Shown here: positions 35,767 through 43,299 of the stretch, one piece after another
Layout: the number at the start of each line of letters is the position of its first letter
Position numbering within the stretch: the first letter of the stretch is position 1
Origin: JADCCX01 sp031431475
GTDB taxonomy: Bacteria; Pseudomonadota; Alphaproteobacteria; Rhizobiales; Beijerinckiaceae
Direction of reading: 5' to 3'
Assembly (NCBI GenBank): GCA_031431475.1
Contig: JANPDL010000018.1
Coordinates: 186,001 to 250,000 of the forward strand
DNA: 64,000 bases
Notes under the pieces: generated by a model
The model's database searches: none
Told to the model about the DNA's origin: nothing
What the model saw: the letters and a program-made list of their open reading frames with translations, nothing else
Position numbers and translations under genes: made by a program

Positions 35767-37080
35767 ATGACAATCACCATTCTGAAAAAAGCCAGCAAGA
35801 CGCCGGAGAGCGAGACGGATACGGCCCGCAAGGTCGTGACCGAAATGCTTGCTGCAATCGAAGCTGGCGGCGAGCAGGCAGTGCGTGATTACGCGCTGAA
35901 GCTCGACAAATGGGCCGGTGATATCGTCATGGACAAGGACGCGATTGCCGCGCGCATCGCTGACATTCCACAATCGGTGAAGGACGACATCCGCCTCGCG
36001 GCCATGCAGGTCCGCCGCTTCGCCGAAGCGCAGCGCGATTCCATCAAAGACTTCTCGGTCGAAATGGTACCCGGCCTGCACCTCGGTCAGAAGCTCGTGC
36101 CGATCAACACGGCGGGCTGCTATGTGCCGACCGGACGCTACGCGCATATCGCCTCGGCCTATATGTCGGTTGCAACGGCCAAAGCGGCGGGTGTGAAGAC
36201 AGTTGTCGCCTGCTCCGCGCCGTTCAAGGGGCAGGGCATTCACCCGCACGTGCTCTACGCTATGACCGTGGCCGGAGCAGATATCATCATGTGTCTGGGT
36301 GGCGTACAGGCCGTGGCTGCCATGACCTACGGATTGTTCACGGGCAAGCCCGCCGATATCATTGTTGGTCCCGGCAACAAGTTCGTGGCGGAGGCCAAGC
36401 GTATGCTGTTCGGCAAGGTCGGCATTGATGTCTTCGCCGGTCCTTCTGAGGTTGCCGTGCTGGCCGATGACAGTGCCGATCCGCTGATTGTCGCGACAGA
36501 TCTCGTGGGGCAGGCCGAGCATGGCCACGAAAGCCCGGCCTGGCTGATCACTAATTCGCGCAACTTGGCCGACAAGGTCGCGCAGTTCATGCCGGAACTG
36601 ATCGCAACACTGCCACCGACTGCGCGTGATGCGGCGGGCGCGGCGTGGCGCGATTATGGCGAGATCATCCTCTGCGATACACGCGACGAAATGGTGCAGA
36701 TCTCGGATGAATATGCCTGCGAGCATCTTGAGGTGCATTGCCGCGATCTCGACTGGTGGCACGCCAATCTCACCAACTACGGCTCGCTGTTCCTGGGAGA
36801 GGAAACCAACGTCGCGTTTGGCGACAAGGTTTCGGGTACCAACCATATCCTGCCAACTAAGTTTGCCGCGCGCTATTCGGCGGGCCTCTCCGTGCACAAG
36901 TTCCTGAAGCCCCTGACATGGCAGCGCATGGACCGCGAGGCCTGCAAGGCACTGGCACCGGTTTCCGCCCGCATCTCGCGGATGGAGGGCATGGAAGCGC
37001 ACGCCCGCACCAGCGACGTGCGCATGGCCAAATATGCGCCGGGCACGAATGTCGATCTCGGCGTTCCGGTTGAAGCCTGA
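35767..37080 (+). CDS. HisD-family dehydrogenase resembling sulfopropanediol 3-dehydrogenase (HpsN)
   Basis: A 437-residue member of the histidinol dehydrogenase superfamily. The active-site segment LVGQAEHG near residue 255 keeps the Gln, Glu and His that bind zinc and act as base. Yet the N-terminal half (RRFAEAQRDSIKDFSVEMVPGLHLG, then CYVPTGRYAHIASAYMSVATAKAAGV) follows HpsN, which oxidises (R)-2,3-dihydroxypropane-1-sulfonate to sulfolactate, more than true HisD, where that region reads VGxYVPGG-x-AxYPSS. No other his gene is nearby, and context is catabolic. It probably performs a four-electron oxidation of a terminal alcohol to an acid. Confidence 0.8.
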   Translation: MTITILKKASKTPESETDTARKVVTEMLAAIEAGGEQAVRDYALKLDKWAGDIVMDKDAIAARIADIPQSVKDDIRLAAMQVRRFAEAQRDSIKDFSVEMVPGLHLGQKLVPINTAGCYVPTGRYAHIASAYMSVATAKAAGVKTVVACSAPFKGQGIHPHVLYAMTVAGADIIMCLGGVQAVAAMTYGLFTGKPADIIVGPGNKFVAEAKRMLFGKVGIDVFAGPSEVAVLADDSADPLIVATDLVGQAEHGHESPAWLITNSRNLADKVAQFMPELIATLPPTARDAAGAAWRDYGEIILCDTRDEMVQISDEYACEHLEVHCRDLDWWHANLTNYGSLFLGEETNVAFGDKVSGTNHILPTKFAARYSAGLSVHKFLKPLTWQRMDREACKALAPVSARISRMEGMEAHARTSDVRMAKYAPGTNVDLGVPVEA

Positions 37081-37856
37081 TGAGTTTCAAGCTTTCCCGC
37101 CTGTTTGAGCTCACGGGCAGAAGCGCCCTTGTCACCGGCGGCAACAGCGGTATCGGCCTCGCCATGGCGAGAGCGCTTGGTCTGGCAGGGGCAAGCGTCG
37201 TTCTCGTGGCGCGACGGACGGCCGAGCTGGAAGGGGCGGTAAAAAGTCTTGTCGAAAACGACAGGATTGCTGCAACATCAATAGCAGCTGATCTTTCCGA
37301 AGCGGATTGCGCCACTCACATTGCGTCTGAACTGTCGTCCCGTAGCGTGCATGTCGATATCCTCATCAACGCCGCTGGCATCAATCTGCGTCAGCCATTC
37401 CGGGAAGTGACAGCCGCCGCCTTTGATCTGCACATGTCACTGCACCTGCGCGCGCCTTTCCTGCTGACACAGGCTCTGGCCCCTGCCATGGCGGCGAAAG
37501 GCCATGGCCGCGTTATCAATCTGGCCTCACTCCAGAGCACGCGGGCCTTTCCCGATTGCGCCCCCTACGGAGCGGCCAAAGGAGGAATTGTGCAGCTCAC
37601 CCGTGCCATCGCCGAGGAATGGTCGCGGCATGGCGTAACCTGCAACGCCATCGCGCCGGGGTTCTTCCCCACGCCGCTGACAGCTCCCGTCTTTGGCAAT
37701 CCGGAACGCGCTGCGAAGAATGCCGCTCAGACCGCCATCGGTCGCAATGGCGAACTGGATGATCTGACTGGAACCACTGTTTTCCTCGCATCGGACGCCT
37801 CGGCCTATGTCACGGGCCAGACACTTGCGGTCGATGGTGGTTTCACGGCGAAATAA
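37080..37856 (+). CDS. short-chain dehydrogenase/reductase
   Basis: A 258-residue SDR with the cofactor motif TGGNSGIGLA near residue 20, NAAG near residue 98, catalytic Ser in NLASLQS, YGAAK carrying the catalytic Tyr and Lys, and a C-terminal YVTGQTLAVDGGF. It is a classical SDR, probably NAD(P)-dependent. The ATG overlaps the stop of the HpsN-like gene by one base. In known sulfopropanediol pathways an SDR of this kind interconverts a secondary alcohol and ketone before HpsN; the same step would fit here. Confidence 0.88.
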   Translation: MSFKLSRLFELTGRSALVTGGNSGIGLAMARALGLAGASVVLVARRTAELEGAVKSLVENDRIAATSIAADLSEADCATHIASELSSRSVHVDILINAAGINLRQPFREVTAAAFDLHMSLHLRAPFLLTQALAPAMAAKGHGRVINLASLQSTRAFPDCAPYGAAKGGIVQLTRAIAEEWSRHGVTCNAIAPGFFPTPLTAPVFGNPERAAKNAAQTAIGRNGELDDLTGTTVFLASDASAYVTGQTLAVDGGFTAK

Positions 37857-37871
37857 CGGAGTGCTAGGTTC

Positions 37872-38867
37872 ATGAAAGCGCTTGTCTATCTGGGCCCAAA
37901 CCAGTTGATTTATCGCGATGAGCCGGACCTCGCCCCACTTGCAGATGAGGTGCTGGTCAAGGTCGACGCGGTTGGCATCTGCGGCTCCGACATGCACGCC
38001 TACCACGGCTTTGACAGTCGAAGGCCGCCGCCATTGATCCTTGGCCATGAGGCGGCGGGGCGGATCGTGACAGGCCCACGCAGCGGTGAGCGCGTCACCA
38101 TCAACCCGCTCGTGGTGGACTCGGCCTGCCCCTATGCCATTGAAGGACGCTGGCATCTCTCACCCACGCGCCAGATCATCTCGATGCCGCCAAGGCCCGG
38201 TGCCTTTGCCGAATATGTCCGCATCCCTGAACGTAATGTCGTGGCGATCCCTGACGATTTACCAATCGTACATGCCGCGCTGGCGGAGCCGATCGCGGTG
38301 GCGTGGCATGCTGTGCGCATCGGCATGGAGCGCCTGCATCAACCACTTGCAGCCTGTCGTGTTGTCATCCTGGGCGGTGGGGCTATTGGGCTGGCGGCAG
38401 CGATTGTGGCCCGGCATTTCGGAGCGAATGATATCCGCATAGGTGAAACCAATGCGAAACGCAGGGCATCGCTCTCGGAGCGTGAGCAGTTCCTCGCTTA
38501 CGATCCCGCTGTGTCCAGTCAGATAGCAGATAGCACGGTTGATCTGGTGATCGATGCGGTCGGCGCGGGTTCCACACGTGCGTCTGCATCGGCCATGATC
38601 AGACCGGGCGGTGTTATCGTGCACGTCGGGTTGCTGCCGGGGCAGGACGGGCTCGATATCCGCAAGATCACGCTGCAGGAGATAACGGTATTGGGGTCAT
38701 ACTGCTATACGCCAAAGGATTTTCAGAACACTGTGCGTGCACTGGCCGCACAGAAACTTGGTACCCTCGGCTGGTTCGAGGAGCGTGCTCTGTCGCAAGG
38801 TGCGGGTGCCTTCCGGGATATCGACGCAAGTGTCACAGCCTTTGCAAAGATCATCCTTCGGACCTGA
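37872..38867 (+). CDS. zinc-dependent medium-chain dehydrogenase without structural zinc
   Basis: A 331-residue medium-chain dehydrogenase. GICGSDMHAYHG and GHEAAG supply the catalytic zinc ligands and GGGAIGLAAA the NAD(P) fold. The lobe that normally carries four cysteines for a structural zinc has only one (VDSACPY) and is shortened, so that zinc is lost. Such a pattern occurs in some sorbitol and galactitol dehydrogenase relatives. It is the last clear gene of the operon and probably oxidises a secondary alcohol of the imported compound. Confidence 0.85.
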   Translation: MKALVYLGPNQLIYRDEPDLAPLADEVLVKVDAVGICGSDMHAYHGFDSRRPPPLILGHEAAGRIVTGPRSGERVTINPLVVDSACPYAIEGRWHLSPTRQIISMPPRPGAFAEYVRIPERNVVAIPDDLPIVHAALAEPIAVAWHAVRIGMERLHQPLAACRVVILGGGAIGLAAAIVARHFGANDIRIGETNAKRRASLSEREQFLAYDPAVSSQIADSTVDLVIDAVGAGSTRASASAMIRPGGVIVHVGLLPGQDGLDIRKITLQEITVLGSYCYTPKDFQNTVRALAAQKLGTLGWFEERALSQGAGAFRDIDASVTAFAKIILRT

Positions 38868-38914
38868 CGGACGATCCTGATCGCGGCAAACAGCTATAGA
38901 CGCCTCGATTGCCG

Positions 38915-38933
38915 CGCCCTATCTTTTAGGGCG
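38915..38933 (+). terminator. hairpin after the dehydrogenase operon
   Basis: CGCCCTA and TAGGGCG form a perfect seven-pair stem around TCTTT, 48 bases after the dehydrogenase stop and 30 bases before the SelW-like start. There is no T run after it, so it may instead be a leader structure of the selenoprotein message. Confidence 0.4.
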
Positions 38934-38963
38934 TATGTATCAAAATGCCGAACCGGAGATATC

Positions 38964-39185
38964 ATGGCAACTATGATCGAATATTGCGGCTCTTGAGGCC
39001 ACGAACCCCAGGCCCTGCGTGTCAGGGCGGAACTTGAAAAGCGCGGCGTCAAGGATGTGCAGTTGAAGCGCGCATCGGGCGGTGTGTTCAATGTCTTTGT
39101 GAATGGCCAGATGCGGTTCTCGCGTCATGAGACCGGACGCTATCCACTACCGGATGACATCGACGGCTTCGTCCAGCAGGGCTAG
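38964..39185 (+). CDS. SelW-like selenoprotein (Rdx family) with in-frame UGA
   Basis: A 73-residue thioredoxin-like protein of the SelT/SelW/SelH (Rdx) family, if the TGA at 38994-38996 is read as selenocysteine. The translation is MATMIEYCGS-Sec-GHEPQALRVRAEL, giving the family's CxxU redox motif, and after the UGA the frame continues as GGVFNVFVNGQMRFSRHETGRYPLPDD, matching the SelW GxFEVxVNGxLxxSxxxGxxP region, to a TAG at 39183. The ATG follows CCGGAGA. Family members are thought to be thiol/selenol redox proteins. No sel genes are in the window. A Cys-to-stop mutation is the alternative, but the SECIS-like hairpin speaks for selenocysteine. Confidence 0.85.
39012..39028 (+). promoter_or_regulatory. 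bacterial SECIS-like hairpin
   Basis: GCCCTG-CGTGT-CAGGGC is a perfect six-pair stem with a five-base loop. The loop starts 21 bases after the UGA and has G in its second position, which fits the published bacterial SECIS model (small apical loop with an early G, 16-37 bases from the UGA). SelB would bind it to place Sec-tRNA at the UGA. Confidence 0.8.
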
Positions 39186-39204
39186 CCGGAGCTACAACGC
39201 ATTT

Positions 39205-39250
39205 TTTCGATCACGCATCGCTCCTATGGGTGGACAGCGCGTGATCGAAA
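39205..39250. repeat. 12-base perfect inverted repeat between the SelW-like gene and tRNA-Phe
   Basis: TTTCGATCACGC at 39205-39216 and GCGTGATCGAAA at 39239-39250 are exact reverse complements, 22 bases apart. No T run follows on either strand, so it is not a standard terminator. It could be a binding site, an RNA structure ending the selenoprotein message, or a remnant of mobile DNA. Confidence 0.7.
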
Positions 39251-39303
39251 CCGTATAGCACCACCGTTCGCAAGAGACCAGCTATTTGGTATCTTTCGCG
39301 CAG

Positions 39304-39379
39304 GCCCAGATAGCTCAGTTGGTAGAGCATGCGATTGAAAATCGCAGTGTCGCTGGTTCAATTCCAGCTCTGGGCACCA
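39304..39379 (+). tRNA. tRNA-Phe (anticodon GAA)
   Basis: Acceptor stem GCCCAGA/TCTGGGC, D arm GCTC...GAGC, anticodon stem TGCGA/TCGCA around TTGAAAA (anticodon GAA), T arm GCTGG-TTCAATT-CCAGC, discriminator A and encoded CCA. The 217 bases after it are AT-richer than the flanks and hold no gene I can support. Confidence 0.97.
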
Positions 39380-39596
39380 TTTTTCTCTCCTGTTTACATA
39401 GAACCGCAAATAAGCAGGCAGTACATGCTATTGTATCTGCCGTTCGTTTTGGTGTTTGTCCGAAGGGCCGAACTCAAATCCCGCTGCCAGACGTTTGGGC
39501 TGTACGGTGCGTTTCAAGGTGGCTTTGGAACCGGCGCAGTCGTTCTTTTGAAAACAGCAGGTAGGCATCAATGGACATCTCAGGGAGACATTCATT

Positions 39597-40319
39597 TTGC
39601 TAGTTGATGATCGGCAATGGAGTACACAAGGAAGCGTAACGTGCCAATGGGCTGCGCCAGTTCAGTGGGGGCTTGAGATTCTTGCCGGAGATCTTCAATG
39701 GGCTTTCGGTTCCGAGCAAAGCAAGTATGTAAAAAGGGACCGTATACGAATTTATGAAGCCCTAACTGCTGTTGCCCGTTTCCTTGGTAAGTTCGGCATG
39801 GACCAATGCGGTTATGAATTTTTGGAGTTGTCTATCGCGCTGCAAGATTTGGATGCAGGCGTCCCTCGACAACTTTTCGTTCCAAGCGCCAGGAAAGGCC
39901 GACCGGAAGACTCGTCACATATTTACATGTGTAGGGCATATGTGGCTGTTGCAGTAGAATGCTTGGTGCAAAACGGCTGGGCGCGCAGGAGAGCAGCAAA
40001 GTGGATAAAGTCTGAGTATGGCTTTTTGTCAGATTTCTTAGCGCCAACCAGTCGAAATTTTGCTGGTACAATTGAAGCTTGGCACAAGGCTTTCTCGGGT
40101 GACAAGATCGTAAATCCGTATGGTGGACTCATCTACAAGATTGAGGTTGAAGCAATTCCTTTGATCACAAGCTGGATGAAGAGGGACGGCTTCTCGGACG
40201 TGGCAATTGGTGCAGCGGGGTACATGTTGTACCGCGCCTGCGTTATGACGCACGATGGTCTCGACAGGGACCAACTTGCGAAGGCACGAGCAATGTTCCA
40301 CCGTGCAACTGGGAAATAA
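39597..40319 (+). CDS. orphan protein of unknown function in an accessory patch
   Basis: I do not recognise this 240-residue protein. It is soluble, without signal peptide or membrane segment, and rich in aromatic residues. Start is uncertain: the frame opens with a TTG at 39597 preceded by AGGGAG; the next in-frame ATG is much further in. Base composition is visibly more AT-rich than neighbouring genes and codon choice is less biased, which together with the tRNA-Phe just upstream and a toxin-antitoxin pair just downstream points to acquired DNA. Confidence 0.55.
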   Translation: MLVDDRQWSTQGSVTCQWAAPVQWGLEILAGDLQWAFGSEQSKYVKRDRIRIYEALTAVARFLGKFGMDQCGYEFLELSIALQDLDAGVPRQLFVPSARKGRPEDSSHIYMCRAYVAVAVECLVQNGWARRRAAKWIKSEYGFLSDFLAPTSRNFAGTIEAWHKAFSGDKIVNPYGGLIYKIEVEAIPLITSWMKRDGFSDVAIGAAGYMLYRACVMTHDGLDRDQLAKARAMFHRATGK

Positions 40320-40399
40320 ACTACGGATTTTTAGTTCTCTAGTAACAGGCAATTTTTCGCACGAAACCGAGCTTCCCGTTCGGGTACGGAGCCATTCAA

Positions 40400-40786
40400 A
40401 TGCCGGACAAAACCCTTCCCATAACTTACCCTTTGGGTTATAAAAGTACGGTGCTCCTGACTGTCGTCGAACTCGATGTTTATCTCTCCCGTGCGGAAAA
40501 GTTTCTGACGGAGGCCGAGCGCGAGAGCATTGTGAATATGGTGGCGGCCAACCCGGAATGCGGCGCGCTCATCCCCGGCACGGGCGGGTTGCGCAAGGTG
40601 CGTGTCGGGTTGGAGGGGAGAGGAAAGCGCGGCGGAGCGCGGGTTATCTATCTGTTTCTCGATCTTGAAACGCCGCTTTTCCTGCTTCTGGTCTATGCGA
40701 AGAATGAACAGGACAACATGACGCCACCGCAGAAGGCTTTCTTTTCGAAGCTGGTGGACGAGCTGAAAAGGAGACGCAGGTCTTGA
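40400..40786 (+). CDS. RelE/HigB-type toxin
   Basis: A 128-residue protein of the RelE/ParE toxin group, expected to act as a ribosome-dependent mRNA endonuclease. The core ALIPGTGGLRKVRVGLEGRGKRGGARVIYLFLD followed by LFLLLVYAKNEQDNMTPPQKAFFSKLVDEL is typical of the HigB2 branch. The ATG follows CGGAG. It precedes the antitoxin gene, the order seen in higBA-type modules, and the two overlap by four bases. Confidence 0.85.
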   Translation: MPDKTLPITYPLGYKSTVLLTVVELDVYLSRAEKFLTEAERESIVNMVAANPECGALIPGTGGLRKVRVGLEGRGKRGGARVIYLFLDLETPLFLLLVYAKNEQDNMTPPQKAFFSKLVDELKRRRRS

Positions 40787-41133
40787 AAAAAGAGCTGTTC
40801 GACGATCTGGTGAAAAGCCTTGGTCAGGCCAGCGAGTATCTCGCGGGAATACCATCGCCCAAAACCCGCGTGCATTCTGTCAAAGTGGATCGCACGGCTG
40901 TGGCCGAAATCCGCTTGAAGACCAACTTGACGCAAGATGCATTCGCCAGGCTTCTCGGCACCTCGATAGGAACGGTGACGAAATGGGAGCGCGGCGAGCG
41001 CCAGCCCTCGGGCGCGGCAGCAACTTTGCTTCGTGTGATTGAGTACGATCCAACCATTGTTCATCGGGCCTTTGGTCTGACCCAGACCGCGCCGAGGCGG
41101 AAACCTCGCGCCAGACTTGCAGCAGCGGAGTAG
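40783..41133 (+). CDS. XRE-type (NadS/HigA-like) antitoxin
   Basis: A 116-residue DNA-binding protein with the helix-turn-helix TQDAFARLLGTSIGTVTKWERGERQPSGAA near residues 48-77, preceded by an N-terminal arm that should contact the toxin. It starts with TTG in a TTGA overlap with the toxin stop and has AAGGAG upstream, so the pair is translationally coupled. It should neutralise the toxin and repress the shared promoter. Confidence 0.85.
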   Translation: MKKELFDDLVKSLGQASEYLAGIPSPKTRVHSVKVDRTAVAEIRLKTNLTQDAFARLLGTSIGTVTKWERGERQPSGAAATLLRVIEYDPTIVHRAFGLTQTAPRRKPRARLAAAE

Positions 41134-41280
41134 TGTCCATGCGGTGCAGCAATAAGGAATCGCCCCTTTTTCGTTCTGTTGTCTCGCAACCCTTCGGGCC
41201 AGCGATCTGACAAGCTAACACTGGACCGAACCGGTGATTGTGCCTCTGGGCATTGCGCTTTTGCATGCTAGTCTTGACTT

Positions 41281-42381
41281 ATGACTACGCCACAATCAGC
41301 CGATTCCGCCTTTGTCGCGATCCGAGACGTCTCGAAGCGCTTTGGCGGCGTTTCGGCGGTGGAGGGCGTGTCCATTGATATCTGCAAGGGTGAGTTCTTT
41401 TCGCTGCTTGGTCCCTCGGGCTGCGGCAAGACCACCCTGATGCGCATGATCGCCGGGTTCGAGCGCCCAGACAGCGGCAGCATCGCGATCGATGGCGCCG
41501 ATATGACCGCCATTCCGCCGCACGAGCGGCCTGTGAACATGATGTTCCAGAGCTATGCGCTGTTTCCGCATCTCTCTGTGTGGGGCAACATCGCTTTTGG
41601 GCTCAAGCAACAAGGGCTTGGCCGCAAGCCGGTGGCTGCGCGCGTGGATGAGATGCTTGGGCTTGTGCAGCTTGAAGACTTTGCCAAGCAGAAACCGGAC
41701 CGGCTTTCGGGTGGACAACGCCAGCGGGTGGCGCTGGCAAGGGCCTTGGCGCGCGGGCCGAAGGTCCTGCTGCTCGACGAGCCGCTGGCCGCTCTGGACA
41801 AGAAGCTGCGCAAGGAAACACAGACCGAACTCAAGCGCATTCAGGCGCTGAGTGGCACCACATTCATCGTCGTGACCCATGATCAGGAAGAGGCGATGGC
41901 TTTGTCTGATCGGATCGCCATCATGCGCGACGGGAAGATCATCCAGATCGATGCGCCGGGTGTGGTTTATGACCGGCCTGCAAACCGCTATGTCGCGGGC
42001 TTTGTCGGTGAGGTAAACCTGTTCCCAGCCACTGTGACCGATTTACCCGATGGCAAAATGCTCGTTGCAGCACAGGGTGTGCAAGGCACGGTGACACTGA
42101 AAGCAGAAGGATTGCCTGCGGGCAACAGATACTGGCTCGCCATCCGCCCCGAGCAGATGCGTCTGGCCGCCTCGCAGACCATGGCCGCCGATCATTGGAT
42201 GCCGGGACGCATCGAGGACCGGGCGCATCTGGGTGCGCAGGTAGCCTATCTGGTGCACCTCGCAAGCGGAGAACGGGTCAATGCTCTGGTGGCATCGCAA
42301 GGACTGGAAGCGCGCCATATGGCGGGTGCCGATGTCGTGGTGGGCTTTCGCGCCGCCGACGCGCAATTGCTGCGGGACTGA
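41281..42381 (+). CDS. potG: polyamine-type ABC transporter ATPase
   Basis: A 366-residue ATPase of the PotA/PotG group: Walker A GPSGCGKTTL near residue 45, signature LSGGQRQRVALARA, Walker B VLLLDEPLAALD, switch VVTHDQEEAM, then a C-terminal TOBE domain (GFVGEVNLFPATV, WLAIRPEQMRL). It should energise uptake of putrescine or spermidine through the two permeases that follow. The usual binding-protein gene potF is not upstream; a toxin-antitoxin module is there instead. Confidence 0.88.
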   Translation: MTTPQSADSAFVAIRDVSKRFGGVSAVEGVSIDICKGEFFSLLGPSGCGKTTLMRMIAGFERPDSGSIAIDGADMTAIPPHERPVNMMFQSYALFPHLSVWGNIAFGLKQQGLGRKPVAARVDEMLGLVQLEDFAKQKPDRLSGGQRQRVALARALARGPKVLLLDEPLAALDKKLRKETQTELKRIQALSGTTFIVVTHDQEEAMALSDRIAIMRDGKIIQIDAPGVVYDRPANRYVAGFVGEVNLFPATVTDLPDGKMLVAAQGVQGTVTLKAEGLPAGNRYWLAIRPEQMRLAASQTMAADHWMPGRIEDRAHLGAQVAYLVHLASGERVNALVASQGLEARHMAGADVVVGFRAADAQLLRD

Positions 42382-42384
42382 GCA

Positions 42385-43299
42385 ATGCAACGGGCGGTGG
42401 CAAAGCGCGACTGGGGCAAGACTGTCATCATCGGTTTGCCTGCACTTTGGCTGGGCCTGTTCTTTCTGACGCCGTTCCTGATTATCCTGCGGATGAGCCT
42501 GTCGGATCCTGCGGCTGCACAGCCGCCCTACAAGCCGCTGCTCGACTGGTCTCAGAGCTGGCAAGGTTTCACCACCTTCATCGCCGCGCTGGATTTTGAG
42601 AATTACGTCACTGTCCTGACCGACAATCTCTACGCCTCGGCCTTTCTCACTTCGCTGCGCATCGCGGCGCTGGGAACGCTGCTAACACTGCTCCTGGGCT
42701 ATCCCATCGCCCTCGCCATGGCGCGTGCCAAAAGGCGTTGGCGACCCTTCCTGATCGCCCTCGTGATCCTGCCGTTCTGGACGAGCTTTCTCATCCGCGT
42801 CTACGCCTGGATCGCCATCCTCAAGCAGGAGGGTCTGCTGAACCAGTTGCTGCAGGCGATAGGTCTGATTTCTGCGCCGCTCGATATCCTGAACACCGAA
42901 ATCGCTTTGCAGATCGGCATCGTTTACTCCTATCTGCCGTTCATGGTCTTGCCGCTCTACGCCGCGCTGGAGAAGCATGATCCGGCGCTGGTCGAGGCTG
43001 CGACGGATCTGGGCTGCAAGCCAGGGCAGGCATTCTGGCTGATCACGCTACCGCTTTCGATCCCGGGTATAATCGGCGGATGTATACTGGTTTTCATCCC
43101 TGTGATGGGCGAATTCATCATTCCGGATCTGCTGGGCGGTTCCGATACTCTGATGGTAGGTCGACTGGTATGGACCGAATTCTTCAGCAACCGCGACTGG
43201 CCCATGGCCTCCACCATTGCCATGCTTCTGCTCGCAATCCTGACGATACCGATCCTCTATGGACAGCGGCGTCTGGCGCGTCAGGCGGGTGGCCTGTGA
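42385..43299 (+). CDS. potH: polyamine-type ABC transporter permease
   Basis: A 304-residue inner-membrane permease with six helices of the PotB/PotH type. WLGLFFLTPFLIILRMSLSD is the first helix, and the EAA loop is EAATDLGCKPGQAFWLITLPLSIPGIIGG. LPFWTSFLIRVYAW and GEFIIPDLLGGSDTLMVG are strongly conserved in this family. It starts one codon after the ATPase stop and overlaps the next permease. Confidence 0.9.
   Translation: MQRAVAKRDWGKTVIIGLPALWLGLFFLTPFLIILRMSLSDPAAAQPPYKPLLDWSQSWQGFTTFIAALDFENYVTVLTDNLYASAFLTSLRIAALGTLLTLLLGYPIALAMARAKRRWRPFLIALVILPFWTSFLIRVYAWIAILKQEGLLNQLLQAIGLISAPLDILNTEIALQIGIVYSYLPFMVLPLYAALEKHDPALVEAATDLGCKPGQAFWLITLPLSIPGIIGGCILVFIPVMGEFIIPDLLGGSDTLMVGRLVWTEFFSNRDWPMASTIAMLLLAILTIPILYGQRRLARQAGGL

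Noticed and set aside
35620..37002. 460-codon open frame antisense to the HpsN-like gene
   Set aside because: Mirror of a well-conserved enzyme in GC-rich DNA; the translation is His/Arg-rich with no domain.
34652..38867. Histidine biosynthesis operon based on the HisD-like gene
   Set aside because: No other his gene is present and the neighbours are transport and catabolic genes; the sequence follows HpsN in key regions.
38964..38996. Treating the SelW-like frame as a ten-codon peptide or a plain pseudogene
   Set aside because: Homology continues past the TGA in frame, the TGA is at the CxxU position and a SECIS-like hairpin follows.
39597..41133. Prophage at tRNA-Phe
   Set aside because: No integrase, structural or lysis gene is present; only an orphan gene and a toxin-antitoxin pair.
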